From Pseudomonadota bacterium (lineage in GTDB: Bacteria > Pseudomonadota > Gammaproteobacteria > Steroidobacterales > Steroidobacteraceae), in the NCBI GenBank assembly GCA_018241425.1, contig JAFEDU010000005.1, forward strand, positions 124,001 through 188,000: DNA of 64,000 bases, written 5' to 3'. Below, piece after piece: positions 35,062 to 44,123 of this stretch (the first letter of the stretch is position 1; every line of letters begins with the position of its first letter). The notes below the pieces were generated by a model that saw only the letters and a list, made by a program, of their open reading frames with translations, ran no database searches and was not told where the DNA came from. Made by a program: the position numbers and the translations under genes.

Positions 35062-36294
35062 CTAGCCCGCACCCGGGCCGCCCGACTCGGCCGACGGCAC
35101 GACGGCCGGTACCGGCGTCGCCGGCGCGCCGTGGGCGGCGGCGCGGGTCGCATCAAGCTCGACGGCCTTGGAGAGCACCAGCGTCGGCAGGATGGTCGTC
35201 AGCGCGGCATATACCAGCAGCGCGCCATACCAGGTGTCGGGAATCTGGAACTGCTCGTGCAGGATCGTGGCGAGCACGAGTGTGAAGATCAGCGTCGGAG
35301 TCAGCGCGACAGGCACCTTGAGCGCGGCGTGCGGATCCTCCCTGAAGATGAGGCGCCGCTGCAGCCACTGGACTCCGACGCGCAGTGGGAGCGCGACGGC
35401 CGTGACCGCGAGCCCGAGCCATACCGACTCCCATACCAGGGCACCCGCCGGCACGGTCATGCCGCCGTGAAAGAAGTAGAACGGCACGAAGAAGCTCGCG
35501 AACAGGCGCACCGCGCGCAGATTCTCGGTCGGGGCAAGCTCCGGGATGCGCTCGCGCAGGAGGCGCGCGGTGAAGCCGGCGAGGAATGCTCCAACGAGGT
35601 AGTACACGCCCAGTTGCTTGGTGAGATAGGCGGCTATCAGGCCGACCATCACCAGCATGGAGAACCCGGACTCCGGCGCGTACGGCATGACCCAGCGGCC
35701 GAGGAGCAGGAAGATCAGCGGCAGCAACACGATCATGAGGAGCAGCTCCGCGGAGGCGCGCGCCAGTTGCTCCATCGAACCTGACTGCAGTACGGCGAAC
35801 AGCACCAGGAGCGCCAGGATCTCGCCGCCGATCGCCTTGAGCGTGACCCAGAAGCGTTCCGAGGCGTTGAGGCCGAGCTGCCCGAGCGTATCCAGGATGA
35901 ATCCGGTCGAGGGGGTGAGCAGCGCCAGGGCGATGAGGGTCGCGGCCTGCCAGCTCAAGGCAAGGTGGCGGATCGCAAGGAAGGTCACGGCGCCGATCAT
36001 GATGGTACGCACCAGCAGGTGGCCCATGACCTGCCACAGGCCCTGGCGCACGGCTTTGATGTCGACCTCCAGGCCAGCGACCAGGAACAGCGAGGAAATG
36101 CCCAGGGTGGCGAGCAGCTCCAGGGTCGCATCGTGGGTGAAGCCGGGCACGAACACGGCGGCCACCATGCCGAGGCCGAAACTGGTCAGCGGCGCGGGGA
36201 TCAGGAAGCGCTGCAGGGCGCGCGGTACGACCAGCAGGCCGAAGATCAGGGCGAGGTAGGTAACCTCGCCGCTCAGCTGCGGGATGCTCTCCAT
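35062..36294 (-). CDS. CPA2-family cation/proton antiporter
   Basis: This 410-residue membrane protein of the Kef/CPA2 type has about twelve helices. The segments IPAPLTSFGLGMVAAVFVPG, LLTPSTGFILDTLGQLGLN and YYLVGAFLAGFTARLLRERIP correspond to the NhaA-fold core. No TrkA-N domain follows, so it is not a full KefB/C. The short Ala/Pro-rich C-terminal tail is probably unstructured. It exchanges Na+ or K+ for protons by family; the ion is not determined here. Confidence 0.88.
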   Translation of the reverse strand: MESIPQLSGEVTYLALIFGLLVVPRALQRFLIPAPLTSFGLGMVAAVFVPGFTHDATLELLATLGISSLFLVAGLEVDIKAVRQGLWQVMGHLLVRTIMIGAVTFLAIRHLALSWQAATLIALALLTPSTGFILDTLGQLGLNASERFWVTLKAIGGEILALLVLFAVLQSGSMEQLARASAELLLMIVLLPLIFLLLGRWVMPYAPESGFSMLVMVGLIAAYLTKQLGVYYLVGAFLAGFTARLLRERIPELAPTENLRAVRLFASFFVPFYFFHGGMTVPAGALVWESVWLGLAVTAVALPLRVGVQWLQRRLIFREDPHAALKVPVALTPTLIFTLVLATILHEQFQIPDTWYGALLVYAALTTILPTLVLSKAVELDATRAAAHGAPATPVPAVVPSAESGGPGAG

Positions 36295-36501
36295 CGTCTG
36301 TAAGCCCCTGGGGCCGCGGCCTGATTCTTTGTTCTGGGACGCAATTTAACTCAAATGGGGAGGGCGCGGCCGCCGGGACGCCCGCGGCGCCCGAAACCCG
36401 CCCCGGGTGAGACCTGCATCACGTTCCACGACCCGAGGCGCCGGATGTGTGAGGCGGCGCGAAGCGGTACCTCCCTACAAATTGCTTAGATATGTCCACC
36501 T

Positions 36502-38010
36502 ATGGAAGCCGCGTCTCGTCCGCCGCTGGAACCGCTCACCGACCTGCCCGTCGAGGCGCCCCTCGATGGTCCCGCGCAACCGAAGGCCGCGGTGACGCCG
36601 GCTGCCACGCCCGCCCCGGCTGCGAAAGACCCGGCGCAGACTGGCATTACCTTCCTGGATCCGGCCTCGCTGGTTCTGGAAGGCGCGGAAGGCGCCGAAC
36701 CTCCCGTTGTGGCAGCCGCGCCCGTCGCGCCAGCCGCCCCCGAACTTGAGCTGGTACTGGAGGACCCCGCGGTCGTCGAGGAACTCCTGACTACGCCGCC
36801 GCCGGCCCCACCCAAGCCGGCGGTTTTTGTCTCCGAGCCCGCGCCGACGCTGACGCCCTCCGCGCCCCCGAGCTCTGCTACCGTAAATTCGGGCGCCAAG
36901 CCCGAGCCGCGCCCCGATGTACGCGTGCCGATCATGAAGACCGCTGCGCTATCCGCCGCAGCGACCAAGGTAGCCGCCACCAAGCTGGCGGCGGCCACGA
37001 AGCGTGCCGAGACCGCTCCGCGCGCGACGATCCCCACCATCCCGCCCGCCAAGCCGGCGCCCGCGGCCGCTGCAGCGAAGCCGGTGCGGCCCCCGGCCAC
37101 GCCCGGCGCCCCCGCTCCCGCTGCAGCGCCACCGGCAGCGGAAGGGCTCGCCGGATGGACGAGCGCGCGTGCCGCCGCGGCACCCGCCGCGAAGCCAAAG
37201 TCTTCCGCTGCCGTCGCGGCGCCCGCGCCGAAGGCCGCACCGGCCGCCGCGAAGCCTGCGGCGGCTAAGCCGGCACCGAGCGCCGAGGCCGCCGCCAGTG
37301 CGGCCCCGGCCACCATGGATCGCGACTACATCGCGCGCAACCAGATCGTGGAGCGATATCTCTCGGGACGGCTGCCGCTGAAGGGCGCGACCGACTTCGA
37401 GCAGTTCGTGGCGAAGCACCCGGACATCCTCGACGAGATCGGATTGCCCGAGCGCGTGAATGCCGGGCTGCGGCTGCTCGAGGCCAGCGGCAAGCCCGAG
37501 CCCTGGCAGGAGCCGGCCCGCCCGGCCTGGCAGAAGCCGCAGGTAACCGTGGCGCTCGCCGTGGTCGTGGCGCTCCTGGGCGTGGCGCTGCTGGTACTCA
37601 CCGGCGCCACTACATCAAAGAACCGCCGCATCGCGCAGCTGCAGAAACAGGTTGCCGATCAGCCGCTCGACCCGGCCACGAGCACCAGGGAAATCCGGGT
37701 TCTGCCCAGCCGCGAGGGTGCCTCGAACTCCCCGGCGATCACTATCGGCGGGGGCGGTGCGCAGCTTGCGGACTTCAAGATCGACGAATCGCGGTCGCCC
37801 TATCACGTGTTCCGCGTGACGATCGACCGCATCGACCAGGGGCGTGTCGGCATCATCAGCAACCTCGAGAAGGATTCCAACGGCCACCTGCGCATTGCGC
37901 TCAACAGCACCGCGCTGGGACCGGGGAACTACCAGCTGACGATCGAGGGGCTCAACTGGCGCGGGGATTCCGAGCCGGATTCCTGGGTCACCATCGGCAT
38001 CGCGCGCTGA
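36502..38010 (+). CDS. Single-pass membrane protein with long Ala/Pro-rich cytoplasmic region
   Basis: This 502-residue protein is of unrecognised function. Residues 1-270 are low-complexity Ala/Pro/Lys-rich. A short helical segment follows (about 272-330; VERYLSGRLPLKGATDFEQF, reminiscent of the cytoplasmic part of anti-sigma factors). One membrane helix lies near 347-370, then a coiled segment (RRIAQLQKQV), and a beta-rich C-terminal domain with the pattern GPGNYQLTIEGLNWRGDSEP would be periplasmic. The topology suggests signalling or scaffolding between compartments. No sigma factor is adjacent, so the anti-sigma idea is weak. The upstream 207 bases contain no other gene. Confidence 0.65.
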   Translation: MEAASRPPLEPLTDLPVEAPLDGPAQPKAAVTPAATPAPAAKDPAQTGITFLDPASLVLEGAEGAEPPVVAAAPVAPAAPELELVLEDPAVVEELLTTPPPAPPKPAVFVSEPAPTLTPSAPPSSATVNSGAKPEPRPDVRVPIMKTAALSAAATKVAATKLAAATKRAETAPRATIPTIPPAKPAPAAAAAKPVRPPATPGAPAPAAAPPAAEGLAGWTSARAAAAPAAKPKSSAAVAAPAPKAAPAAAKPAAAKPAPSAEAAASAAPATMDRDYIARNQIVERYLSGRLPLKGATDFEQFVAKHPDILDEIGLPERVNAGLRLLEASGKPEPWQEPARPAWQKPQVTVALAVVVALLGVALLVLTGATTSKNRRIAQLQKQVADQPLDPATSTREIRVLPSREGASNSPAITIGGGGAQLADFKIDESRSPYHVFRVTIDRIDQGRVGIISNLEKDSNGHLRIALNSTALGPGNYQLTIEGLNWRGDSEPDSWVTIGIAR

Positions 38011-38012
38011 TC

Positions 38013-38975
38013 TCAGGCGCGCGGCGCCTGCAGGAACAGCGCGGCCCCGCGCAACTCGTGGCGCAGCCGCTCCCGCCCGGCAGCCCCGCGCACCGTCGTC
38101 CGCCAGTACCAGTTCCTCAGCATCACCATGCGCGTCGCGGGCTCACGCAGGTACTTGGCGTAGTAGGCGCCGCGGCCCCGTGCGTAGGCCGCTTCGATGC
38201 ATGCCTGATCCTCGCTGGAACGACGCCCGTGGTGATGCCGCACCGTCGGGCCCGGAGAGTAAAGGCCCGCAAACCCAGCCCACGACGCACGAAACAGGTA
38301 ATCGGTATCCTCGGCCGAGCCGATGGCGGTGCCGGCGCCCCGGCGCACGTCGAACCGCCCGACGGTCTGCAGGAGCTCCCGGCGAAATGCCATGTTCGCC
38401 CCGCAAATCGCGCCGGGGGCGATGAACGACCGCGGCGGAAATTGCTCGGCCGCGGTAGCAGTCCGCGTCGACACCGGCAGGTCCCCCAGGTCGTGCAGCA
38501 CCACCCGGCCGCCGCAGTACGCAATCGCACCGCCTGACAGCACGCTGAGTACGTCATCGAGGTAGGACGCCGTTGGGTAGCAGTCGTCGTCGGTGAATGC
38601 GACCACCTCCCCTCGCGCATGCCGGATACCCAGATTGCGCGCATGCGAGAGTCCCGGGCGCGATTCGCGCACGCACTCGAGCGTCATGCCGGGTCCGGCG
38701 TTGAGGGACAGCAGGTACTGCCAGGTGTCGTCCGTGGAATTGTTGTCGACGACCACGAGCTGCCATGGCACCCGGCAGCGCAGCTCCAGCACGCACGCGA
38801 GGCACGCGCGCAGCTGGCTGAGCCGGTTGCGCGTGCAGACGATCAGCGTCAGTGGCTCGCGTGCGCCGGTGCCCGCAGACTCGGGCCCGGTGTCGGCGTC
38901 GGGCTCCCCACCCGGAATGAAGCCGTAAGCCTGCCGCCCGCCGCGGGAAATGTCCGGCCCGATGATTGCCGCCAT
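38013..38975 (-). CDS. Family 2 glycosyltransferase
   Basis: This 320-residue GT-A-fold enzyme has the N-terminal nucleotide-sugar pattern LIVCTRNRLSQL, VVDNNSTDDTW and the metal-binding DDD in FTDDDCYP. A conserved GAGTAIGSAEDTDYLFR segment lies in the acceptor half. It lacks membrane helices and would act at the cytoplasmic membrane face on a surface glycan. No polysaccharide gene cluster surrounds it. It is convergent with the membrane protein gene, two bases away. Confidence 0.88.
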   Translation of the reverse strand: MAAIIGPDISRGGRQAYGFIPGGEPDADTGPESAGTGAREPLTLIVCTRNRLSQLRACLACVLELRCRVPWQLVVVDNNSTDDTWQYLLSLNAGPGMTLECVRESRPGLSHARNLGIRHARGEVVAFTDDDCYPTASYLDDVLSVLSGGAIAYCGGRVVLHDLGDLPVSTRTATAAEQFPPRSFIAPGAICGANMAFRRELLQTVGRFDVRRGAGTAIGSAEDTDYLFRASWAGFAGLYSPGPTVRHHHGRRSSEDQACIEAAYARGRGAYYAKYLREPATRMVMLRNWYWRTTVRGAAGRERLRHELRGAALFLQAPRA

Positions 38976-39082
38976 GGTTTGTGTTGCCCGCGCGGCCCGG
39001 TCGTCGCCGGGCTCGGGCGGTCACGCCGTCCCCCCGCTCCCATTGTGCGCCGATTGAGGACCGGAGTGTCAGCCGCGGCGGG

Positions 39083-40147
39083 TCAGTTGGATTCGATGAA
39101 GCGGATCGTCGGCGTTCCGCCGCTCGCGACGCATGCACCTAAGTTAAGGTTGTTGGTTTCCCCGGTCAGCCCCACGTGTGCAGCGCACAATGGGGCACTC
39201 ACCGACCCATCGGTGAGGGATAGGGTGACGGTAACGGAGGAGCCGCTGTTGAAGTCCGCCCGCGAGCCCCCGCCGTTGCCCACGACATTGAACTCCGACT
39301 CCGTCCACACCGAGCCGATCTCGAGCACGCTGTCGCGCGTGGTGAGGGCGTACGACCGGGTACCGGTGCCAAAGACCAGCGTATCCGTCGCTCCGGCGCT
39401 CGCGGTCGCCGTGAGGCTCAGCTTTCCGAGGCTTGTGATCGCCATGTCCGGGGCAGCAACGTAGGCGCTGTTCCTCCAGCAGTCGGCCTGGCTCCGGGTC
39501 CAACCGGCCGGACACGCACCCGAACCCCAGTGCACCAGCCAGTACTGGATGAACACCGCTGCCTCGCCCTTCGTCGTGTAGTCGGTGGCATAGAGGAACT
39601 GCTGCCACACCGTGCAGCCACTGTGCCGGGCGCACGCAGTGGTCGTGGCGCTGGCGTTGGTGTTGATCTGCAATGAGTACTCGTTCGGTCCGAGTATCCC
39701 GCCCCCACCGAATGCAGGGACCCCGACTCCTGCCTCGGACTTCACGCCGGCAATGCTGAAGTGGCCGATCGAGCGCGTGATCAGGCCCTGCGCCAGCGCC
39801 ACGAAGTCATTTCCGTTTCCCGTGATCTCTCCCGGCCGCCCCTCCGGGTGGGCACGTACCGGGTGGGCGCGCGGGTGCGCTTCCCTGCAGTCGGTGCGAT
39901 GCCAGAGGAGATCGGGATAAGCGGCCTGGTAGCAGCCTTCGCCGGGTGTCTCGCTGACCGCCATCTGCGCCTGCCACCTCGCGTGCAATACCGCCTGCGG
40001 ATCGGCAGGAGCGTCTGCTTCCGCAGCAGGGCTTGCGGGCTGATTCTCCGGGCCGGCGGCCGGCACGGGCGCAGGGTGCGCGGCCATCAGGGCAGCGGTT
40101 GCCATCCAGACGTACACGCCTCGGCGGCGAGGCTCGTTGTCATCCAT
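39083..40147 (-). CDS. Secreted protein of unknown function
   Basis: This 354-residue protein has a signal peptide over about the first 31 residues (ending near VPAAGPE). The mature part is Cys-containing and Ser/Thr/Gly-rich: TACARHSGCTVWQQF, FIQYWLVHWGSGACP, ADCWRNS and LTGETNNLNLG. The paired Cys spacing suggests disulfides and an extracellular location. The ITGNGNDFVA and NNLNLG segments resemble secreted proteins I have seen only as hypothetical. No catalytic motif is recognised. It stands alone between the glycosyltransferase and the ABC permease gene. Confidence 0.7.
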   Translation of the reverse strand: MDDNEPRRRGVYVWMATAALMAAHPAPVPAAGPENQPASPAAEADAPADPQAVLHARWQAQMAVSETPGEGCYQAAYPDLLWHRTDCREAHPRAHPVRAHPEGRPGEITGNGNDFVALAQGLITRSIGHFSIAGVKSEAGVGVPAFGGGGILGPNEYSLQINTNASATTTACARHSGCTVWQQFLYATDYTTKGEAAVFIQYWLVHWGSGACPAGWTRSQADCWRNSAYVAAPDMAITSLGKLSLTATASAGATDTLVFGTGTRSYALTTRDSVLEIGSVWTESEFNVVGNGGGSRADFNSGSSVTVTLSLTDGSVSAPLCAAHVGLTGETNNLNLGACVASGGTPTIRFIESN

Positions 40148-40330
40148 GCTCTTGACCCTCCCTGGGTTCGCGACGGCCGGCCCGAAGGCTCAGCTAACCC
40201 CGCGCACGATTTTAATCCCGCTCTATGACGGTCGCGCAGTCGGGAGTTCACTCGTTTCGTACCGACGTTCCCGCAGCGGTCGCTGCTGCATTGCGATGCA
40301 GTATGACCAGGACGGTCGCGCCATGAGGGC

Positions 40331-42820
40331 TTACCCGCGCAGGGTGCTCAAGGGGGGCTGGCGTACGACGCGGCGGGTGGCGAGCCATCCGCCCGCCGCC
40401 ACCAGTAATGCGCCGCCGCCGATTCCGATGAGCCAGGGCAGGAGTGCGAAGCTGTAGCGCAGTTCGAGCCAGCGCGTGGTCAGGTAGTAGGCGGCGACTG
40501 CCGCCCCGCTGGCCGCCATGAGGCCCGCCAGCGCACCGAGCGTTGCGAACTCGGACAGCACGCCCTGCACCACCCGCAGGCGGCTGGCCCCGAGCGTGCG
40601 CAGGATGGCGCTTTCGTAACGGCGCTCGTCGCGGCTCGACTGGACCGCGGCCAGGAGCACAGTGAGCCCGGCAAGCAGAGTGAAGACGAAGACACTCTGG
40701 ACCGCGAGTGCGGCGCGGTCGAGCAGCGTACGCACCTGCGCGAGCAACTCTTCGATGTCGAAGATCGACACGCTCGGAAAGCGGTGTGCAAGCTGCGCCA
40801 GGGTACCCCCGGTACCCGGAGTGAAGTAGGCGCTGGTCATGTAGGTCCCCGCCATGTGCTCGAGGACGCCGGGTGCGAATACGATGAAGAAGTTCGGCTG
40901 AAAAGTGTCCCACTTCACCTTGCGGATGCTGGCGACGGTGACCTCGAGGCTCTCGCCGGCCACGTCGAAGGTGAGCCGGTCGCCGACCTTCACGCCCAGA
41001 GACTCCTGGAATTCGCTCGCCAGTGATACCAGCGGCTTGCCCATGTCCCCGGGCGTCCACCAGTGCCCGGAGATGATCCGGTTGTCATCGCCGAGTTCGT
41101 CGGACCAGGTGAGGTTCTGCTCTCGCGTCGCAAAGCTGTCTTCGCTGCCGCGAGCGCCTCCGGCCTGTTCCACCGGCCGGCCGTCGATGGCGGTGAGCCG
41201 GCCGCGGATGATCGGCAGCACCTTGGTGGTGCGCGCCCCGCGCTCCTCGAGGAAATGCACGAACGCGTCGCGCTCCACCGGGGGGATGTTGATGAAGAAA
41301 TAGTTGGGCAGGTTTGCGGGAAGGGTGCGCTTCCAGTCGCCGTTCAGGTCACCGCGCAGAATTCCCAGGAGCAGCAGCACCATGATGCCGCTGCCGAAGG
41401 CAACGAGCTGCACGACGCTCTCGGTGCGGCGCCGGCTGAGGTTGGCGACGCCGAACCGCCATGCGACCCCCACCCGGCCACGCAGGCGGCCGGCGAGCCA
41501 CACCAGGAGCACCCCAGCGAGCGTCAGTACGAACACGAACACGGCGAGCCCCAGAGCAAAGAAGCTGGCGGAACGTGGATCGCGTAACACCCAGTAGATA
41601 AGGAGCAGCACCACCGCCAGTGCCGGAGCAAACGCGAACACGACCTGCACAGGCGGAGGTCCGACGTCCCGCCGCAGGACGCGCAGCGCCGGCACGCGCG
41701 CCAGTTGCAGCAGGGGCGGCACGGCAAATCCGATCAGCACCGCGAGGGCGGTGACGAACCCGATCGCCAGCGGGGCAGCGCTCGCGGCGGGCAGCTGGGT
41801 GACCGCCAGCAGCCCCCGGATCGTGCGCAGGAGCCATTCCTGGGCGAGGTAGCCCAGCACCGATCCGGCGAGCGAGGCGAGCAGTGCGAGCGCCACCAGT
41901 TGTGCAAGGCTCAGCGCCAGCGTGAACCGGCGCGTCGCGCCGAGGGTCTTCAGCAGGGCCACGGTATCCAGGTGCCGGTGGACGTAGCGTCGCGCCGCCA
42001 TCGCAACCGCGATTGCACACAGGAGCACGCTGACAAGGCTCGCCAGGCTGAGGAAACGGCCCGAACGCTCGACTGCATTGCGCAGCTGCGGGCTGGCGTC
42101 GGTGATGTCGCGCACCCGTTCTCCCGGGCTCTTGTGCACTTGCAGCCACGCCTTGAAGTCCTCGACTGCGCCCCGCTCGCCGGCGAAGAGTCCCGCGTAG
42201 CTCACGCGACTGCCCGGTTGAATGAGCTCGGTCGCGGGCAAGTCCGCCAGGTTCATGAGTGCGGACGGCGCCAGCTCCGAGAAAGAGCTGCCCTGGTCGG
42301 GCTTTGAGATGAGCACCCGGCCGACCCGCAGCGTCGTCGCGCCGACGTTGAGCGCAGAGCCCACATGGGCACCGAGTGCCGCGAGCAGGCGAGAGTCCGG
42401 CCAGATCTCGCCGGGCGGGGGCACTCCCCCCGCGGAGGTCCCCGCGGCAAAGGGGGTGTCGGCGGTGAGCACGCTGCCCCGCAACGGGTACCCCGCTCCG
42501 ACGGCATTGAGGTTGGTCAGCTGGCTCGCCTCCCCGTTGAATACCACCGACAGCAGCCGTGTCGCGCGGGCGCTCGCGAGGCCGCGCGCTGCCGCTTCGG
42601 AGAAGGAGGCCTCGCCCAGGGGCTGCGGCGACCCCAGGCGCAGGTCGGCGGCGAGTACCTCGCTCGCCTGCAGGGCAACCGCGGCATCGATCCGGTTCAC
42701 GAGAAACCCGACGCCGGTCAGCGCCGCGACCGCCACCGTGAGCGCAACCAGCAGCACGCCGAGCTCACCCGAGCGCCATTCGCGGCGCAGTGTGCGTAGG
42801 GCGAGAATCAGCACTTTCAC
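40331..42820 (-). CDS. FtsX-like ABC transporter permease (YbbP type)
   Basis: This 829-residue permease has about ten helices in three groups (residues 15-40, 250-480 and 690-829) with two large periplasmic loops, the YbbP/MacB-like layout. LARRTLRREWRSGELGVLLVAL-type starts and FVFTLLAGLTVLLAAVQSSRDERRYE are typical. It pairs with the ATPase gene, which overlaps it by 4 bases. Systems of this class move lipids or lipoproteins or export small molecules; the association with tesA is conserved in many gammaproteobacteria. Confidence 0.88.
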   Translation of the reverse strand: MKVLILALRTLRREWRSGELGVLLVALTVAVAALTGVGFLVNRIDAAVALQASEVLAADLRLGSPQPLGEASFSEAAARGLASARATRLLSVVFNGEASQLTNLNAVGAGYPLRGSVLTADTPFAAGTSAGGVPPPGEIWPDSRLLAALGAHVGSALNVGATTLRVGRVLISKPDQGSSFSELAPSALMNLADLPATELIQPGSRVSYAGLFAGERGAVEDFKAWLQVHKSPGERVRDITDASPQLRNAVERSGRFLSLASLVSVLLCAIAVAMAARRYVHRHLDTVALLKTLGATRRFTLALSLAQLVALALLASLAGSVLGYLAQEWLLRTIRGLLAVTQLPAASAAPLAIGFVTALAVLIGFAVPPLLQLARVPALRVLRRDVGPPPVQVVFAFAPALAVVLLLIYWVLRDPRSASFFALGLAVFVFVLTLAGVLLVWLAGRLRGRVGVAWRFGVANLSRRRTESVVQLVAFGSGIMVLLLLGILRGDLNGDWKRTLPANLPNYFFINIPPVERDAFVHFLEERGARTTKVLPIIRGRLTAIDGRPVEQAGGARGSEDSFATREQNLTWSDELGDDNRIISGHWWTPGDMGKPLVSLASEFQESLGVKVGDRLTFDVAGESLEVTVASIRKVKWDTFQPNFFIVFAPGVLEHMAGTYMTSAYFTPGTGGTLAQLAHRFPSVSIFDIEELLAQVRTLLDRAALAVQSVFVFTLLAGLTVLLAAVQSSRDERRYESAILRTLGASRLRVVQGVLSEFATLGALAGLMAASGAAVAAYYLTTRWLELRYSFALLPWLIGIGGGALLVAAGGWLATRRVVRQPPLSTLRG

Positions 42821-43524
42821 AGGGTTCGGCCGGCGTCCATCCGCACCGCACGGTCGCAGCGCGCCGCCAGCTCACGATCGTGAGTCACCAGCACCAGAGT
42901 AGTGTGTTCGCTACGGTTCAACCCGAACAGCAGCTCGCCCACGCGGGCGCCGGTCGCAGAGTCCAGATTCCCGGTCGGTTCATCCGCAAACAGAACGGCG
43001 GGCCGCGTGACGAACGCGCGCGCGATGGCGACGCGCTGCTGCTCGCCGCCCGACAGCTGACGGGGATAGTGCCCGGTGCGCCCCCCGAGTCCGACTCCCA
43101 CGAGCGTCTGCTCCGCGGCATGCCGCGCGTCGGGGCGTCCGGCGAGCTCCAGGGGCAGCATTACGTTCTCCAGTGCGGTCAGGGCGGGCAGCAGGTGGAA
43201 GGACTGAAACACGAAGCCAACCCGCTGCGCACGCAAGCGCGCGCGGCCATCCTCGTCCAGGCGCGTCAAATCCTCGCCGGCGAGGATCACGCGGCCGCCG
43301 GTGGGGGCGTCGAGGCCCGCGAGCAGCGCCAGGAGTGTCGACTTGCCGGCCCCGGACGGCCCGGTAATCGCGACCGACTCGCCTGCTGCAATGTCCAGAG
43401 ATACGTCGTCGACAATAGTCAGCGTACCTTCCGGGCTGCTAACCTGTTTGCAGAGGTTTTGTGCTTTGAGAACACTGCTGCGACTGCTGAGCGCGGGTGC
43501 GCTGAGTGTGGGGCTGGTATTCAT
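42817..43524 (-). CDS. ABC transporter ATP-binding protein (YbbA type)
   Basis: This ABC ATPase of about 235 residues has Walker A GPSGAGKSTL, the signature motif LSGGEQQRVAIARAF and Walker B VLFADEPTGNLD. The FVFQSFHLLPALTALENV segment marks the LolD/YbbA/MacB group. ATG 43524 is used here; an ATG at 43560 is also possible. Either start lies inside the divergent tesA coding region, which is unusual. It is coupled to the permease gene. Confidence 0.9.
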   Translation of the reverse strand: MNTSPTLSAPALSSRSSVLKAQNLCKQVSSPEGTLTIVDDVSLDIAAGESVAITGPSGAGKSTLLALLAGLDAPTGGRVILAGEDLTRLDEDGRARLRAQRVGFVFQSFHLLPALTALENVMLPLELAGRPDARHAAEQTLVGVGLGGRTGHYPRQLSGGEQQRVAIARAFVTRPAVLFADEPTGNLDSATGARVGELLFGLNRSEHTTLVLVTHDRELAARCDRAVRMDAGRTL

Positions 43525-44107
43525 CGCGCTCCAGAACGCGGTGGCTGCCGACCGTAACATCCTTGTATTCGGCGACAGTCTAAGTGCCGCCTACGGAATC
43601 CGGCCGGAGCAGGGTTGGGTGGCGCTGCTCGGGCAGCGCCTTCAAGCCCAAGGTTACGGATACCAGCTGACCAATGCCAGCGTCAGTGGAGAGACCACGG
43701 AGGGCGGCCTGGAACGGCTGCCCCGTGCCCTTGAGCTTCATCACCCCCAGGTGGTTGTGCTAGAGCTCGGCGCGAACGATGCCCTGCGCGGCTTGCCGCT
43801 CGCGGTAACCCGCGGCAACCTCGGCAGGATGGTCGAAATGACCCAGGCGACCGGGGCACGAGTCCTGCTGGTGGGAATCCGCATCCCTCCCAACTACGGC
43901 CCCCGCTACACGGAGGAGTTCGCGGCCATCTACCCTGCCATGGCTCAGCAATACCATGTGCCGCTGGTGCCGTTCCTGCTCCAGGACGTCGCCCTGAATC
44001 CGCAGCGGATGCAGGACGACGGCATGCATCCGAATGCCGCCGGCGAACCCCAGGTTCTGGAAAACGTCTGGCCGTACCTGAAACCGCTGTTGAAGAAGAA
44101 TCTCTAA
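43466..44107 (+). CDS. tesA: Periplasmic acyl-CoA thioesterase / lysophospholipase TesA
   Basis: This 213-residue SGNH hydrolase has a signal peptide ending near QNAVAADRN. The catalytic blocks are GDSLSAAYG (Ser), the Gly in NASVSGETT, the Asn in LELGANDALRG, and Asp/His in DDGMHPNAAG. The start is TTG 43466 with AGAGG 9 bases upstream. It begins inside the divergent ABC ATPase gene. It precedes fadD by 16 bases, so the two fatty-acid genes are probably co-transcribed. Confidence 0.93.
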   Translation: MRTLLRLLSAGALSVGLVFIALQNAVAADRNILVFGDSLSAAYGIRPEQGWVALLGQRLQAQGYGYQLTNASVSGETTEGGLERLPRALELHHPQVVVLELGANDALRGLPLAVTRGNLGRMVEMTQATGARVLLVGIRIPPNYGPRYTEEFAAIYPAMAQQYHVPLVPFLLQDVALNPQRMQDDGMHPNAAGEPQVLENVWPYLKPLLKKNL

Positions 44108-44123
44108 GCAAGACTGGACGCCG

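Noticed and set aside
36502..38010. Anti-sigma factor
   Set aside because: Only a short helical resemblance, no zinc-binding His-Cys motif and no neighbouring sigma factor gene.
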